A stretch of DNA of 6,167 bases from JAEHDI01 sp035455185 (GTDB lineage Bacteria; Acidobacteriota; Terriglobia; Bryobacterales; Bryobacteraceae), in assembly GCA_035455185.1 (NCBI GenBank), contig DATIFQ010000216.1, positions 1 to 6,167 on the forward strand, given 5' to 3'. The translations under genes and the position numbers were made by a program. Positions 1-6,167 of this stretch are shown piece after piece (within the stretch, counting starts at the first letter, position 1; the number at the start of each line of letters is the position of its first letter). Below the pieces are notes generated by a model. That model made no database searches. It was not told where the DNA came from and saw only the letters and a list, made by a program, of their open reading frames with translations.

Positions 1-1059
1 ACCGTTGTTGAGGAGGTGTTTCTCAAGAATTCGGAGCATCCCGGCGCACTGCATTACCTGATCCATTCGTATGACGATCCGATTCACGCGCCCTTGGGAT
101 TGAGGTCGGCGCGCATCTATGCCCGAGTCGCACCGCAAGCCGCTCATGCGCTGCACATGCCCTCCCACATCTTCGTGGCGATGGGAATGTGGGATGAGGT
201 AATTGCGTCGAACGAAGACTCATGGGCCGCCTCCGAGGCCCGAGTGAAGCGAAAGAACCTGCCTCTCGAGGACCGGGGATACCATTCGCTCTGGTGGCTT
301 CAATACGGCTACCTTCAGCAAGGCAGATTCGAAGATGCGCGACGTGCGCTCGGAATCGTGGAGCAAGACGCGAAAGCGAGCCCTTCCCCGCTGATCCGGT
401 TTCATCTGGTGCAAATGTGCGCCGTCTACTCGATAGAAACCGGACGTCCCTGCGAGTTGCCCAGCGGGATCACCACCTCCGGCCTGGATCTACCGGCTGT
501 GGCCGCGAATCTGCTCGCGACGGGAATGGCGAATCTCAACCGTGGGCAGCGGGCCGGCGCGGAAAGCTCACTCTCCGAACTGCGAAAGCTCAAGGGGGCG
601 CTACATCCAGGATCCTCGGAAACTCAGATGTCGCATCACGATCACATCTACCCCGGAGACGTTCAAGCCGTCGAGATCATGAAGAAGGAACTCGAAGCGC
701 TGCTCCTCACGGCGGACGGGAGGAGCAAGGATGCGGTCCAACTGATGGTGGAGGCTACAGCGCTGGAGGACAAGATGAGCTTCGAGTTCGGCCCGCCTGT
801 TCCTCCGAAGCCTTCCCACGAGTTGTTCGGCGAAATCCTCCTTCAGTTGGAACGGCCGGATGCAGCCCGTGCCCAATTCGAAATGGCCCTGATCCGGGCC
901 CCGGGAAGGGCACTTTCTCTGCTCGGCCTGGCTCGCGCCCATGCTCAGATGGGTGAAAAGGCCAAAGCTCGCGAAACTTACACCGAACTGCGAAGAATGT
1001 GGCGCCGCGCGGACAAGGAGATTCAAAAAGCGCTCGACGATACCTTGGCGAAGATGTGA
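1..1059 (+). CDS. TPR-type (tetratricopeptide-like) protein, 5'-truncated by window edge
   Basis: The frame is open from base 1 to the TGA at 1057-1059 (352 codons), so the true start lies upstream. The GTG at 16 directly abuts a GAGGAG with no spacing and is probably internal. The opening motif HPGALHYLIHSYD (visible residues 13-25) and the MPSHIF...GMWDE block (53-66) are ones I recognise from a family of large TPR proteins common in Acidobacteriota and other soil bacteria. In these, a His-rich helical segment precedes TPR-like helix pairs. Residues about 271-341 form TPR-like helices with the usual small and large residue spacing (ERPDAARAQFEMAL, then GEKAKARETYTEL). No membrane segment or catalytic motif is visible in this part. 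TPR helices normally mediate protein-protein contacts; the partner and role are unknown. The gene is convergent with the receptor gene downstream, 50 bases away. Family assignment is by eye; the gene is clearly real, its function is not known. Confidence 0.85.
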   Translation, partial: TVVEEVFLKNSEHPGALHYLIHSYDDPIHAPLGLRSARIYARVAPQAAHALHMPSHIFVAMGMWDEVIASNEDSWAASEARVKRKNLPLEDRGYHSLWWLQYGYLQQGRFEDARRALGIVEQDAKASPSPLIRFHLVQMCAVYSIETGRPCELPSGITTSGLDLPAVAANLLATGMANLNRGQRAGAESSLSELRKLKGALHPGSSETQMSHHDHIYPGDVQAVEIMKKELEALLLTADGRSKDAVQLMVEATALEDKMSFEFGPPVPPKPSHELFGEILLQLERPDAARAQFEMALIRAPGRALSLLGLARAHAQMGEKAKARETYTELRRMWRRADKEIQKALDDTLAKM

Positions 1060-1092
1060 GGGCGGTTCTTCTGCTTCCTCACCCTGCAGTTG

Positions 1093-1107
1093 TTCGCCCG
1101 CGGCGAA
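1093..1107. terminator. small hairpin between convergent genes, possible weak bidirectional terminator
   Basis: TTCGCC at 1093-1098 and GGCGAA at 1102-1107 form a perfect 6-bp stem with a 3-base CGC loop. It lies in the 50-base gap between the stop of the TPR gene (1059) and the stop of the receptor gene (1110). The position suits a shared terminator, but no T-run follows on either strand, so it is not a canonical intrinsic terminator. A short stem like this can also occur by chance in GC-rich DNA. Confidence 0.25.
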
Positions 1108-1109
1108 TG

Positions 1110-4100
1110 TCAGAAGCTCAGCCGGAGTCCGAGGCTGAACTGGCGCTCCTCCGACGCGCTTGTGATCTCGCCAAAGCCGTTGAGGTTCCGAATGGAGCTG
1201 TCCTGATTAAACTGCAAGTTGCTGACGTTATTGCCGGGATTGCCGAACTTCGGCGTGTTGGTGAAGTTGAAGGACTCCAGACGAAATTGCAGATTCATTT
1301 TTTCGGTCAACTGGAATTGGCGGAAGATCCCGAGATCCCAATTCACCCTCCCCGGACCGTAGAGTGAGTTGAAGCCCGCCGTGCCGAACCGAGGCTCGCT
1401 CACCGCGGCGTACGCGGTCGGGTCGAAATAGGGCTGGCCACGGCCAACTCCGCCAAGGATCTGGACTTCCGGCTTCACCTGGTCGGCCCGCTGTGTGCTG
1501 AAGGGGGCGTTCAGGGAAGAGCCGGAGGCCGTAATCGAGAATGGCCGCCCGCTCATCACACTGATGATGCTGTTGATCTGCCAACCGCTAACTATTGCCG
1601 AAAGAGCCCCGCGATCGTTCAGCCAGCGGCGGCTCTTTCCGAACGGGAGATCCGCGATGTTGGTGATTTGCAGGTTGTGTCGCCGGTCAAAACCGTTCAC
1701 GGAACGGTTGAGGCCATAGTACTCGGGAATGGGAATCGCCAACGTGCTGTCGCTGGTATCCAACCCGGAATTGCTGATCGATTTGCCGAGAGTGTAGGCG
1801 GCGTAGAAAGAGTATCCGCCGGCGAAGCGCCGCTGGAGAGTCGCCTGAAAGGAATCGTAGTGGCTCCCGCCGACAGGCGTCACTTGACGCGTGTTCGCAG
1901 TGCGGCCGAACTTCTTGTTCAATTGCTGGCCCGCGGTTCCCCCGCCGATGGGGGCCCAGTTGAGTTCCATGTAACTCAACTGGCGAATCTGGCGGGTGGC
2001 GACGTAACCCGCCTCGCCCACAAAGCCCCACATAAGTCTCTTCTGTAACATCAAGTTCCACGACTGGACATAGCCGCGCTGATCTTTCAGGGGAAGGGTT
2101 TGCGCGGAAACATTCGAGGGGATGGGGATGATGCCGTCATCCAAGCTTGGCGGCACGATGGGCGGAATTCCGTTCTGCAGCTGCCCAGAAGAAGACAGGC
2201 TGTTTGCGGACGGGACAACCAGTTCAATCAGAATGGGGTGATTCGTTCTCAGAGGCCGGGACAACGAGTACGGGTCATAGCTGATTCCGTACCCGGCGCG
2301 CACCACGAAAGTGTCGGTGGCGCGATAGGCGAGCCCGAAGCGCGGCGCAAACAGTTTCTTGCTCACTTCAACTCCGAGGTTCCTGGGCACGTCACCGACT
2401 CCGCCGATGTACATCATGTTGTCGTCCGGGTTATAGCGCTCGAACCCGCGGTCCGCCCGGGTCGGCATCGGGAAGTATTCCCACCGCACACCGTACGAGA
2501 GCGTCAGTTTCTGGTTGACCTGCCAGCGGTCCCGAAGATAGAGACTGTAACGCCAAACACGAGTTGAGTAAGGGAAGACAGCCAGCAAATTCTTGCCGTG
2601 CGAATTCGGCAACCCAAGCAGAAAAGAGGCGAATGCATTCGCCTGCGTGATGACGGGGCTCACCCTGCTGCAACCGCCCGTCGCGCTGACCGTGAGGCAC
2701 GCGCTGGTCGGACCGGTACCGAAGTTGAACCGCCCGCGAGCGCCCATCGAGGCTCCTCCTTGAAACTCGGGCTGCTTGTGATTCATCTGCTCGCTGTTGA
2801 CGTCAACCCCCCAGCGGATTTCGTGGCTCTGGCGGGTCTTCGTGAAATTGGACCGGAAGGAGTACTGGTTGTCGTTCCGATAGTAAGGAGTCCAGGGCTC
2901 TTCGGTTCCGAACACCGCGTAACCGCTCACGTTGAACTGCGGCCAGCCGCTTTGGAATCTCTCCGGACCGTTCGTGCCCGGGATTCCGAGTTCCTCCGAA
3001 CCATAGTTTGTGCCGATGCCGGGCTGTTCCACGTTCGTGTTCTGGCGGGTCCACCCGAAGAAACCGTCCACCAGCAAGGTCGGGCTGAAGATGTAGGTCG
3101 CCCCGGCGCTGATCCGATTGTTGTACCCCCATGACTCGCCGGCATTTCCTCCGCCCACGCGCGGCCCGTCGATGAACCCCTCCCCGTAGGCGGTCGGATT
3201 GATCGCCCGGTAATGGAAATAGCTCCAGCCGATGAACGTGTTGAGATTGTCGCTCGCCTGCCAGTTCACCTTGTTGTCCGTGGACCAGCGGTTGCCTTTA
3301 AAAGGGTTGGAGGCAAAATAGTTGTTGCTGTCCGTGTCCAGCAGTCCGGGAAGGTTGCCAAGTGGGACCAGATCGATCACTTTCCGGGAGATGGGGTCGA
3401 TTCGATCCTCGGGAATCCTGTTACCGTCGAAGGGAGTTCGTCCGGAGCCGTTGGGATTACCGGTCAACGGGTCATAGATCACAGTGTTGAAACCGGAAAA
3501 ATCGCCGCTTCGGACGGCCGGTGAGGGCAGAGAGAAAGTGGCGCTCGCGTTCTCCCGTTCGGCCCTGCCTTCAAGGGCAGTAAAGAAGAACAACTTGTCT
3601 CGCTTAATCGGACCGCCCAGCGTTCCGCCAAACTGGTTTGTAATGTACTTGCCCTTTTCCTGTCCGGCCGGGCGAAAGTAGTCGCGCGCTTTCAGATGCT
3701 GGTTGCTATGGTACTCGTAAGCGGTCCCGTGAAACTGATTGCCCCCGCTCTTTGTCTGAACGTTGATCACCGCGCCACCAGCCAGTCCCTGCTCGGCGTC
3801 GAAACTGTTGGTGGTCACGTTGACATCCTCGATCGCTTCGAGATTGGGGATGATTACGCTCGACCCGACGTTCCAGATGTGAGCGTTCGATGCCCCGTCG
3901 ACGTTCGTGACAGTGGTGGACCGGGTGGTACCGTTCACGTTGAACGCCCTGGAGCGCGAGGGATTGCAGCCGGCGAGACGGCCTTCGCGCACGGAACCGG
4001 CCAACTCGAAACCCGGGATAACGACGAGCAGGTTCTGGTAATTCCGGCCTAACGGCGCCGGGAGATCTTCAAATTGCTTGCGCGAGATTTCGTGCCTGAC

Positions 4101-4535
4101 ATCGGCGCGCTCGGTCTGAAGCGGAGCGACTTCGGCGCCAGCGGTCACGGTCACTTCCGAGGCGACACCAGAGACCTTGAGCACAGCGTCAACGCGGACG
4201 GCACTATTTACCGCCACTGGCACGTCGGCTCTCACAAAGTCAGCGAACCCCGGCATCGTCACTCTGACCGAGTAAGTTCCCGACGGGACGTTTGGGAAAC
4301 TGTATAGACCGAGTTCGTTGGTCAAAGCCTTTCGAGTCAGGTTCGTCTCTCGGTTGGCGATGGTCACTTCGGCGCCGCGAATCGCCCCTTGGGACTCATC
4401 GGTGACGTTGCCTACCAGCGATCCGTAGAGAACCTGCGCCTCAGCAGGCGCAGCCAAGACAGTCAGCGTGGCCAGTGAAACGAACAGCGCATTCGGAAGG
4501 AAGGAAGGCTTCCTCCCGTTGACCCCCTGAGCCAT
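1110..4535 (-). CDS. Oar-like TonB-dependent outer-membrane receptor with N-terminal carboxypeptidase-regulatory-like domain
   Basis: The protein is a complete 1141-residue receptor, a usual length for this family. The ATG at 4535 is chosen because GAGGGGG lies six bases upstream and a signal peptide begins there: basic NGRK, hydrophobic residues about 12-30, cleavage probably after AEA (residue 33). Residues about 36-120 form a carboxypeptidase-regulatory-like Ig-type domain (GNVTDESQGAIRGAEV; NELGLYSFPNVPSGTYSV). The plug spans about 130-265 (NVDGASNAH, IEDVNVTTNSFDAEQG, INVQTKSGG). The barrel starts near 266 with the family hallmarks NQFGGTLGGPI and DKLFFF, followed by FDRRHNLQITNI (949-960), FNFTNTPKFG (1089-1098) and a terminal Phe, the usual signal for barrel assembly. 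By family knowledge it imports a large substrate across the outer membrane using TonB-ExbBD energy. Specificity cannot be read, and no clear TonB box is seen. Cys613 and Cys622 could form a disulfide in a loop. No frameshift is visible. It is transcribed alone, as far as the window shows. Confidence 0.94.
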   Translation of the reverse strand: MAQGVNGRKPSFLPNALFVSLATLTVLAAPAEAQVLYGSLVGNVTDESQGAIRGAEVTIANRETNLTRKALTNELGLYSFPNVPSGTYSVRVTMPGFADFVRADVPVAVNSAVRVDAVLKVSGVASEVTVTAGAEVAPLQTERADVRHEISRKQFEDLPAPLGRNYQNLLVVIPGFELAGSVREGRLAGCNPSRSRAFNVNGTTRSTTVTNVDGASNAHIWNVGSSVIIPNLEAIEDVNVTTNSFDAEQGLAGGAVINVQTKSGGNQFHGTAYEYHSNQHLKARDYFRPAGQEKGKYITNQFGGTLGGPIKRDKLFFFTALEGRAERENASATFSLPSPAVRSGDFSGFNTVIYDPLTGNPNGSGRTPFDGNRIPEDRIDPISRKVIDLVPLGNLPGLLDTDSNNYFASNPFKGNRWSTDNKVNWQASDNLNTFIGWSYFHYRAINPTAYGEGFIDGPRVGGGNAGESWGYNNRISAGATYIFSPTLLVDGFFGWTRQNTNVEQPGIGTNYGSEELGIPGTNGPERFQSGWPQFNVSGYAVFGTEEPWTPYYRNDNQYSFRSNFTKTRQSHEIRWGVDVNSEQMNHKQPEFQGGASMGARGRFNFGTGPTSACLTVSATGGCSRVSPVITQANAFASFLLGLPNSHGKNLLAVFPYSTRVWRYSLYLRDRWQVNQKLTLSYGVRWEYFPMPTRADRGFERYNPDDNMMYIGGVGDVPRNLGVEVSKKLFAPRFGLAYRATDTFVVRAGYGISYDPYSLSRPLRTNHPILIELVVPSANSLSSSGQLQNGIPPIVPPSLDDGIIPIPSNVSAQTLPLKDQRGYVQSWNLMLQKRLMWGFVGEAGYVATRQIRQLSYMELNWAPIGGGTAGQQLNKKFGRTANTRQVTPVGGSHYDSFQATLQRRFAGGYSFYAAYTLGKSISNSGLDTSDSTLAIPIPEYYGLNRSVNGFDRRHNLQITNIADLPFGKSRRWLNDRGALSAIVSGWQINSIISVMSGRPFSITASGSSLNAPFSTQRADQVKPEVQILGGVGRGQPYFDPTAYAAVSEPRFGTAGFNSLYGPGRVNWDLGIFRQFQLTEKMNLQFRLESFNFTNTPKFGNPGNNVSNLQFNQDSSIRNLNGFGEITSASEERQFSLGLRLSF

Positions 4536-4541
4536 ACCGCA

Positions 4542-4548
4542 CCCCCTC
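4542..4548 (-). promoter_or_regulatory. ribosome binding site of the receptor gene
   Basis: On the minus strand, GAGGGGG is followed by six bases (TGCGGT) and then the ATG at 4535. This decides the start: a longer in-frame reading from a TTG at 4592 adds 19 charged, non-signal-like residues and would place this purine run inside the coding sequence. Confidence 0.7.
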
Positions 4549-4648
4549 AATTCAGAAGTCCCTCTATTACCCAGATGTTCCAGACACCTCAACCGTCGGC
4601 ATTCACCCTATTCCCAGTGCACATTTGGGCGATTGAGGTTAAGGATGG

Positions 4649-4676
4649 TTTATCATGAGAACTCTGATTCTGTCAA
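4649..4676 (-). promoter_or_regulatory. sigma-70-like promoter for the receptor gene
   Basis: On the minus strand a perfect TTGACA (-35; plus-strand 4671-4676) is followed after 16 bases by GATAAA (-10; 4649-4654, four of six matches to TATAAT). The predicted transcript start is near 4641, giving a leader of about 105 bases before the ATG at 4535. The call rests on consensus matching in the right place; the -10 match is moderate. I found no equally good promoter facing the other way for the gene at 4766. Confidence 0.5.
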
Positions 4677-4765
4677 GGTTTTTCTTTGGCTGACCGACGG
4701 ACCCTAATCTGCCCATAGTGTTACGCACGAGCTGAGCTGAAGGCGCTTGGCTGAAAGAGCATATC

Positions 4766-6094
4766 GTGAATAGGCGCGGGGGAATGATTCGCCGATGGCT
4801 CGCGGCAGCCGCGTTGCCGGCTGCGTGCTTGGCGGGAATTGCGTCGGCCGAGCCGCAACACGCCGGATGGAATGATCCTCAAGCTGGACCAGGCGGTGAA
4901 GGAGCGGCACCGATTCAGTTTGGAGCTGGCAAGTTCCAACGGATTCGCCGGCCCGGCCCGAATCTTTTCCACAGCTGGGGATTCGGCGGCGCCGGTGAGG
5001 CATATCGAGGACCGGAGGGCGGTTCTGGAGCACATCTTCACTCTATCGCCGAATACCGTGAACACGGCCAACTTCACTGTGACGCGGGACGTCGTGCGAT
5101 CCGGCGAGAAGGAGGACAGGCTGGGTTACCCGGATCGGATCGGGCTGAAGGGCGCCAGCGCTCCGTTTTTTCCGGTAATTTCCTTTCAGCCGTATGTCTC
5201 GATGGGCCGGCTGTATCCCGCGAATACGAGCGCGAGCAACATCTATACGTGGACCGATGCGTTATCCGTACGCCGTGGCAAACACACTATCAAGCTGTCC
5301 GCGGAGTACACGGGCAGGCAACTCAATATTTACAACCCGCAGTACCCGTCGAGCCTGTTGAGATTCAGCGCCGGCCTTACGAGTTTGCCGGGGATCGTCA
5401 ACACCGGGACTGGGACTTTGCCACCTGCGAGTCCGAGGCCGTCCGAGCCATCCTTCTGAGCCCGAGCGACGCGGGCGCCCATGTGCTGTACGGAGTGTTC
5501 CTCGCGGCGGCGCGCGAGGAGTACGCCAAGGCCGCCGCCGAGGCGAAGCTGGCTCTGGATCTGGCACCGCTATCGCAGTACGTGAATACCAGCGCGGCGT
5601 GGGTTCACGTGTTCGTGGACAACCATGCGGAAGCCATCGAACAGGCGCGAGGGGCGCTAGAACTTTTCCCGGAGTCGCTACAGGGCTACTACACTCTGGG
5701 ACTGGCCGTCCTGGGTAGAGGCGGATACGAAGAAGCGATCTCCGTCTTCGAAAAGGCTGCCGCGATTTCTCCGGACGCGATCTCGATATCGTATCTGGGA
5801 CATGCCCAAGCGAGGGCCGGCCACGTGGACGCCGCGATTCGGCTCACCGGCGAGTTGCTGGCGAGGAGCGAACGGGAGCACATCCCGCCCCGAACCCTTG
5901 CGATTCTGTACACGGGACTTGGAGATTTCGACCGGGCCTTCGAGTGGCTGGAGAGAGCCTTTCGGGCGCGCGATTCCGGGCTGTTGTGGCTTCGCGTCCT
6001 CCCCTTGTACGATTCGCTGCGGTCCGACCCCCGTTTCGAGGGGATTCTGCGCAGGGTCGGGCTTCTGAGTGGCGACTCCGGCCAGGCGGCCTGA
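4766..6094 (+). CDS. chimeric open frame: signal peptide, out-of-frame receptor DNA, TPR C-terminus (probable pseudogene or calling artefact)
   Basis: One frame stays open for 442 codons from the GTG at 4766 (weak AAAGAG upstream; ATG alternative at 4784) to the TGA at 6092-6094. Only its two ends look like protein. Residues 7-28 resemble a signal peptide, and residues about 215-442 are a good TPR C-terminus. Residues about 29-214 are rich in Gly, Arg, His and Gln with no family resemblance, as expected of a shadow frame. In the +1-shifted frame the same DNA reads as a TonB-receptor barrel. The frame stays open there probably because stops are rare in GC-rich DNA. An annotation pipeline would call this a TPR protein. 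I think it is a recombined remnant, but translation into a chimeric exported protein cannot be excluded. It is divergent from the receptor gene, with 230 bases between their starts. Confidence 0.45.
   Translation: MNRRGGMIRRWLAAAALPAACLAGIASAEPQHAGWNDPQAGPGGEGAAPIQFGAGKFQRIRRPGPNLFHSWGFGGAGEAYRGPEGGSGAHLHSIAEYREHGQLHCDAGRRAIRREGGQAGLPGSDRAEGRQRSVFSGNFLSAVCLDGPAVSREYEREQHLYVDRCVIRTPWQTHYQAVRGVHGQATQYLQPAVPVEPVEIQRRPYEFAGDRQHRDWDFATCESEAVRAILLSPSDAGAHVLYGVFLAAAREEYAKAAAEAKLALDLAPLSQYVNTSAAWVHVFVDNHAEAIEQARGALELFPESLQGYYTLGLAVLGRGGYEEAISVFEKAAAISPDAISISYLGHAQARAGHVDAAIRLTGELLARSEREHIPPRTLAILYTGLGDFDRAFEWLERAFRARDSGLLWLRVLPLYDSLRSDPRFEGILRRVGLLSGDSGQAA
4784..4849 (+). other. signal-peptide-like coding segment at the head of the chimeric locus
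   Basis: From the ATG at 4784 the frame reads MIRRW, then an Ala/Leu-rich core (LAAAALPAACLAG), then IASA before Glu. That is a basic start, a hydrophobic core and an AxA-type cleavage site after residue 22, typical of Sec export. The Cys within LPAAC does not make a good lipobox. The recognisable segment ends within about 10 bases of where receptor homology begins in another frame (about 4857). It could be the head of a receptor gene that lost its regulatory and plug domains, or the head of an unrelated exported protein. Confidence 0.5.
4857..5411 (+). pseudogene. internal fragment of an Oar-like TonB-dependent receptor barrel
   Basis: In the frame that contains the codon at 4857, about 185 codons read as receptor barrel: GMILKLDQAVKERHRFSL, LEHIFTLSPNTVNTANFTV, YPDRIGLKGASAPFFPVISF, NIYTWTDALSVRRGKHTIKL, then NPQYPS...FSAGLTSLPGIVNTG. 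The blocks align in order with residues about 421-610 of the intact neighbouring receptor (compare DNKVNWQASDNLNTFIGWS, SPTLLVDGFFGWTR, and KTRQSHEIRWGVDVNSEQ). The match is to the family rather than to a recent copy. Signal peptide, regulatory-like domain, plug and the whole C-terminal half are absent. Homology stops abruptly at NTG (about 5408) where intact members usually continue into a loop and further strands; the frame ends at the TGA at 5457-5459. The only starts are a TTG at 4839 and an ATG at 4872 inside the homology, so no independent gene is supported. Confidence 0.75.
5406..5417 (+). repeat. tandem GGGACT pair at the receptor/TPR junction
   Basis: GGGACT occurs twice head to tail. 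Receptor homology in one frame ends in the first unit and TPR homology in the other frame begins within the same 12 bases. It could be a microhomology or slippage scar of the joining event. The repeat is short and could be coincidental. Confidence 0.6.
5408..6094 (+). pseudogene. C-terminal TPR fragment joined to receptor DNA
   Basis: From DWDFA (codon at 5408) to the stop, about 228 codons read as consecutive TPR units: DAGAHVLYGVFLAA, AEAKLALDLAPLS, NHAEAIEQARGALELFPES, YYTLGLAVLGRGGYEEAISV, YLGHAQARAGHVDAAIRL, and LAILYTGLGDFDRAFEWLER. The end, YDSLRSDPRFEGILRRVGL, is the standard C-terminus of multi-domain TPR proteins of Acidobacteriota. Those often carry a Ser/Thr kinase, winged-helix or cyclase domain in front. 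That front part is missing here. The repeats themselves are clean, with no internal stop or shift, so decay is recent or the fragment is still translated as part of the 4766 frame. A GTG at 5483 could give a shorter product but has no clear ribosome binding site. This TPR type differs from the one at 1-1059. Confidence 0.7.
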
Positions 6095-6103
6095 GAGGCC
6101 GCC
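6085..6103. repeat. perfect GC-rich hairpin spanning the stop codon
   Basis: GGCGGCCT (6085-6092) and AGGCCGCC (6096-6103) are perfect inverted repeats around a 3-base loop, and the TGA of the TPR frame lies at 6092-6094. The 8-bp stem is very stable. No T-run follows, so it is not a classical intrinsic terminator, though it could stabilise or end a transcript. A second, weaker stem follows (GCAGG 6104-6108 with CCTGC 6116-6120). Confidence 0.5.
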
Positions 6104-6167
6104 GCAGGCCGGGGTCCTGCCCCACACTGAGGCGGCCACGGAACCGGAAGCGGGTTCGGAAGCCCCG
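6095..6167. other. GC-rich non-coding tail with short repeats
   Basis: No gene is supported here up to the window edge. AGGCGGCC recurs at 6130-6137 after its copy at 6084-6091. CGGAAGC occurs at 6145-6151 and 6157-6163. GAACC (6141-6145) can pair with GGTTC (6153-6157). This density of short repeats suggests a structured intergenic region, but the window ends before its extent can be judged. Confidence 0.35.

Noticed and set aside
16..18. GTG as the start of the first TPR gene, with GAGGAG just before it
   Set aside because: There is no spacing between the purine run and the GTG, the frame is open to the window edge, and the family motif begins only seven residues later. A truncated gene explains this better.
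222..956. Long open frame in another frame over the first TPR gene
   Set aside because: It is Arg/Gly/Ser-rich with no recognisable family and fully overlaps a gene with clear homology motifs, so it is a GC-driven shadow.
1668..4307. Several plus-strand open frames of 65-178 codons opposite the receptor gene
   Set aside because: They are antisense to well-recognised receptor coding sequence, have no family motifs and no ribosome binding pattern.
4536..4592. Longer receptor reading from the TTG at 4592
   Set aside because: The added 19 residues are charged and do not fit before a signal peptide, while the ATG at 4535 has a well-spaced GAGGGGG.
4613..4629. CCCA...TGGG arms around GTGCAC in the divergent intergenic region as an operator
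   Set aside because: The arms are only 4 bp and the centre is not symmetric with them, so chance is a sufficient explanation.
4840..5420. Programmed frameshifting joining the two frames
   Set aside because: No slippery heptamer is visible at either switch point, and each switch coincides with an abrupt change of protein family or domain, which points to recombination.
4839..5459. 206-codon frame as an intact small receptor gene
   Set aside because: It has only a TTG start without a ribosome binding site, lacks signal peptide, plug and C-terminal strands, and ends in 16 non-homologous codons after the junction.
4766..6094. Mobile element insertion as the cause of the mosaic
   Set aside because: No transposase, terminal inverted repeats or target-site duplication were seen at the edges of the receptor fragment; only the 6-base tandem at one junction.
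5678..6139. 153-codon minus-strand frame over the TPR fragment
   Set aside because: It is antisense to clean TPR repeats and its composition is that of a shadow frame.

Overview
The window is GC-rich, double-stranded bacterial DNA. It looks like it comes from an Acidobacteriota genome, most likely of the Solibacter/Bryobacter type. The evidence is the pairing of a very large Oar-like TonB-dependent receptor (N-terminal carboxypeptidase-regulatory-like domain, plug, long barrel) with TPR proteins of the kinds those genomes carry in many copies. The taxonomic call is an inference from family recognition; no rRNA or marker gene is present.

Layout. Positions 1-1059 (+) hold the 3' part of a TPR-type protein gene whose start lies outside the window. 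A 50-base convergent gap with a small hairpin separates it from the dominant gene, 1110-4535 (-). That gene encodes a complete 1141-residue outer-membrane receptor with signal peptide, regulatory-like domain, plug, barrel and a terminal Phe. Upstream of it (4536-4765) is a divergent intergenic region with a convincing ribosome binding site and a sigma-70-like promoter for the receptor.

The unusual part is 4766-6094 (+). One reading frame stays open for 442 codons, but it is a mosaic. It begins with a plausible signal peptide (4784-4849). About 185 codons of recognisable TonB-receptor barrel follow in a different frame (about 4857-5411). The original frame then becomes meaningful again as the C-terminal part of a TPR protein (about 5408-6094). 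The central receptor fragment aligns by eye with residues about 421-610 of the intact receptor next door, but it is clearly diverged from it. An automated gene caller would probably report a 442-residue 'TPR protein', of which the middle 40 percent is an out-of-frame reading of receptor DNA. I interpret the locus as a decayed, recombined remnant. A chimeric secreted protein with an overprinted middle is a less likely alternative.

How the genes work together: only the receptor is clearly intact. It should sit in the outer membrane and take up a large or complex substrate using TonB energy, but the substrate cannot be read from the sequence. The first TPR gene is convergent to it and so is not co-transcribed with it. 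I see no CRISPR array, tRNA, rRNA, transposase or phage gene, and no convincing new multi-gene system. The most notable signal is the gene-fragment fusion at 4.77-6.09 kb.
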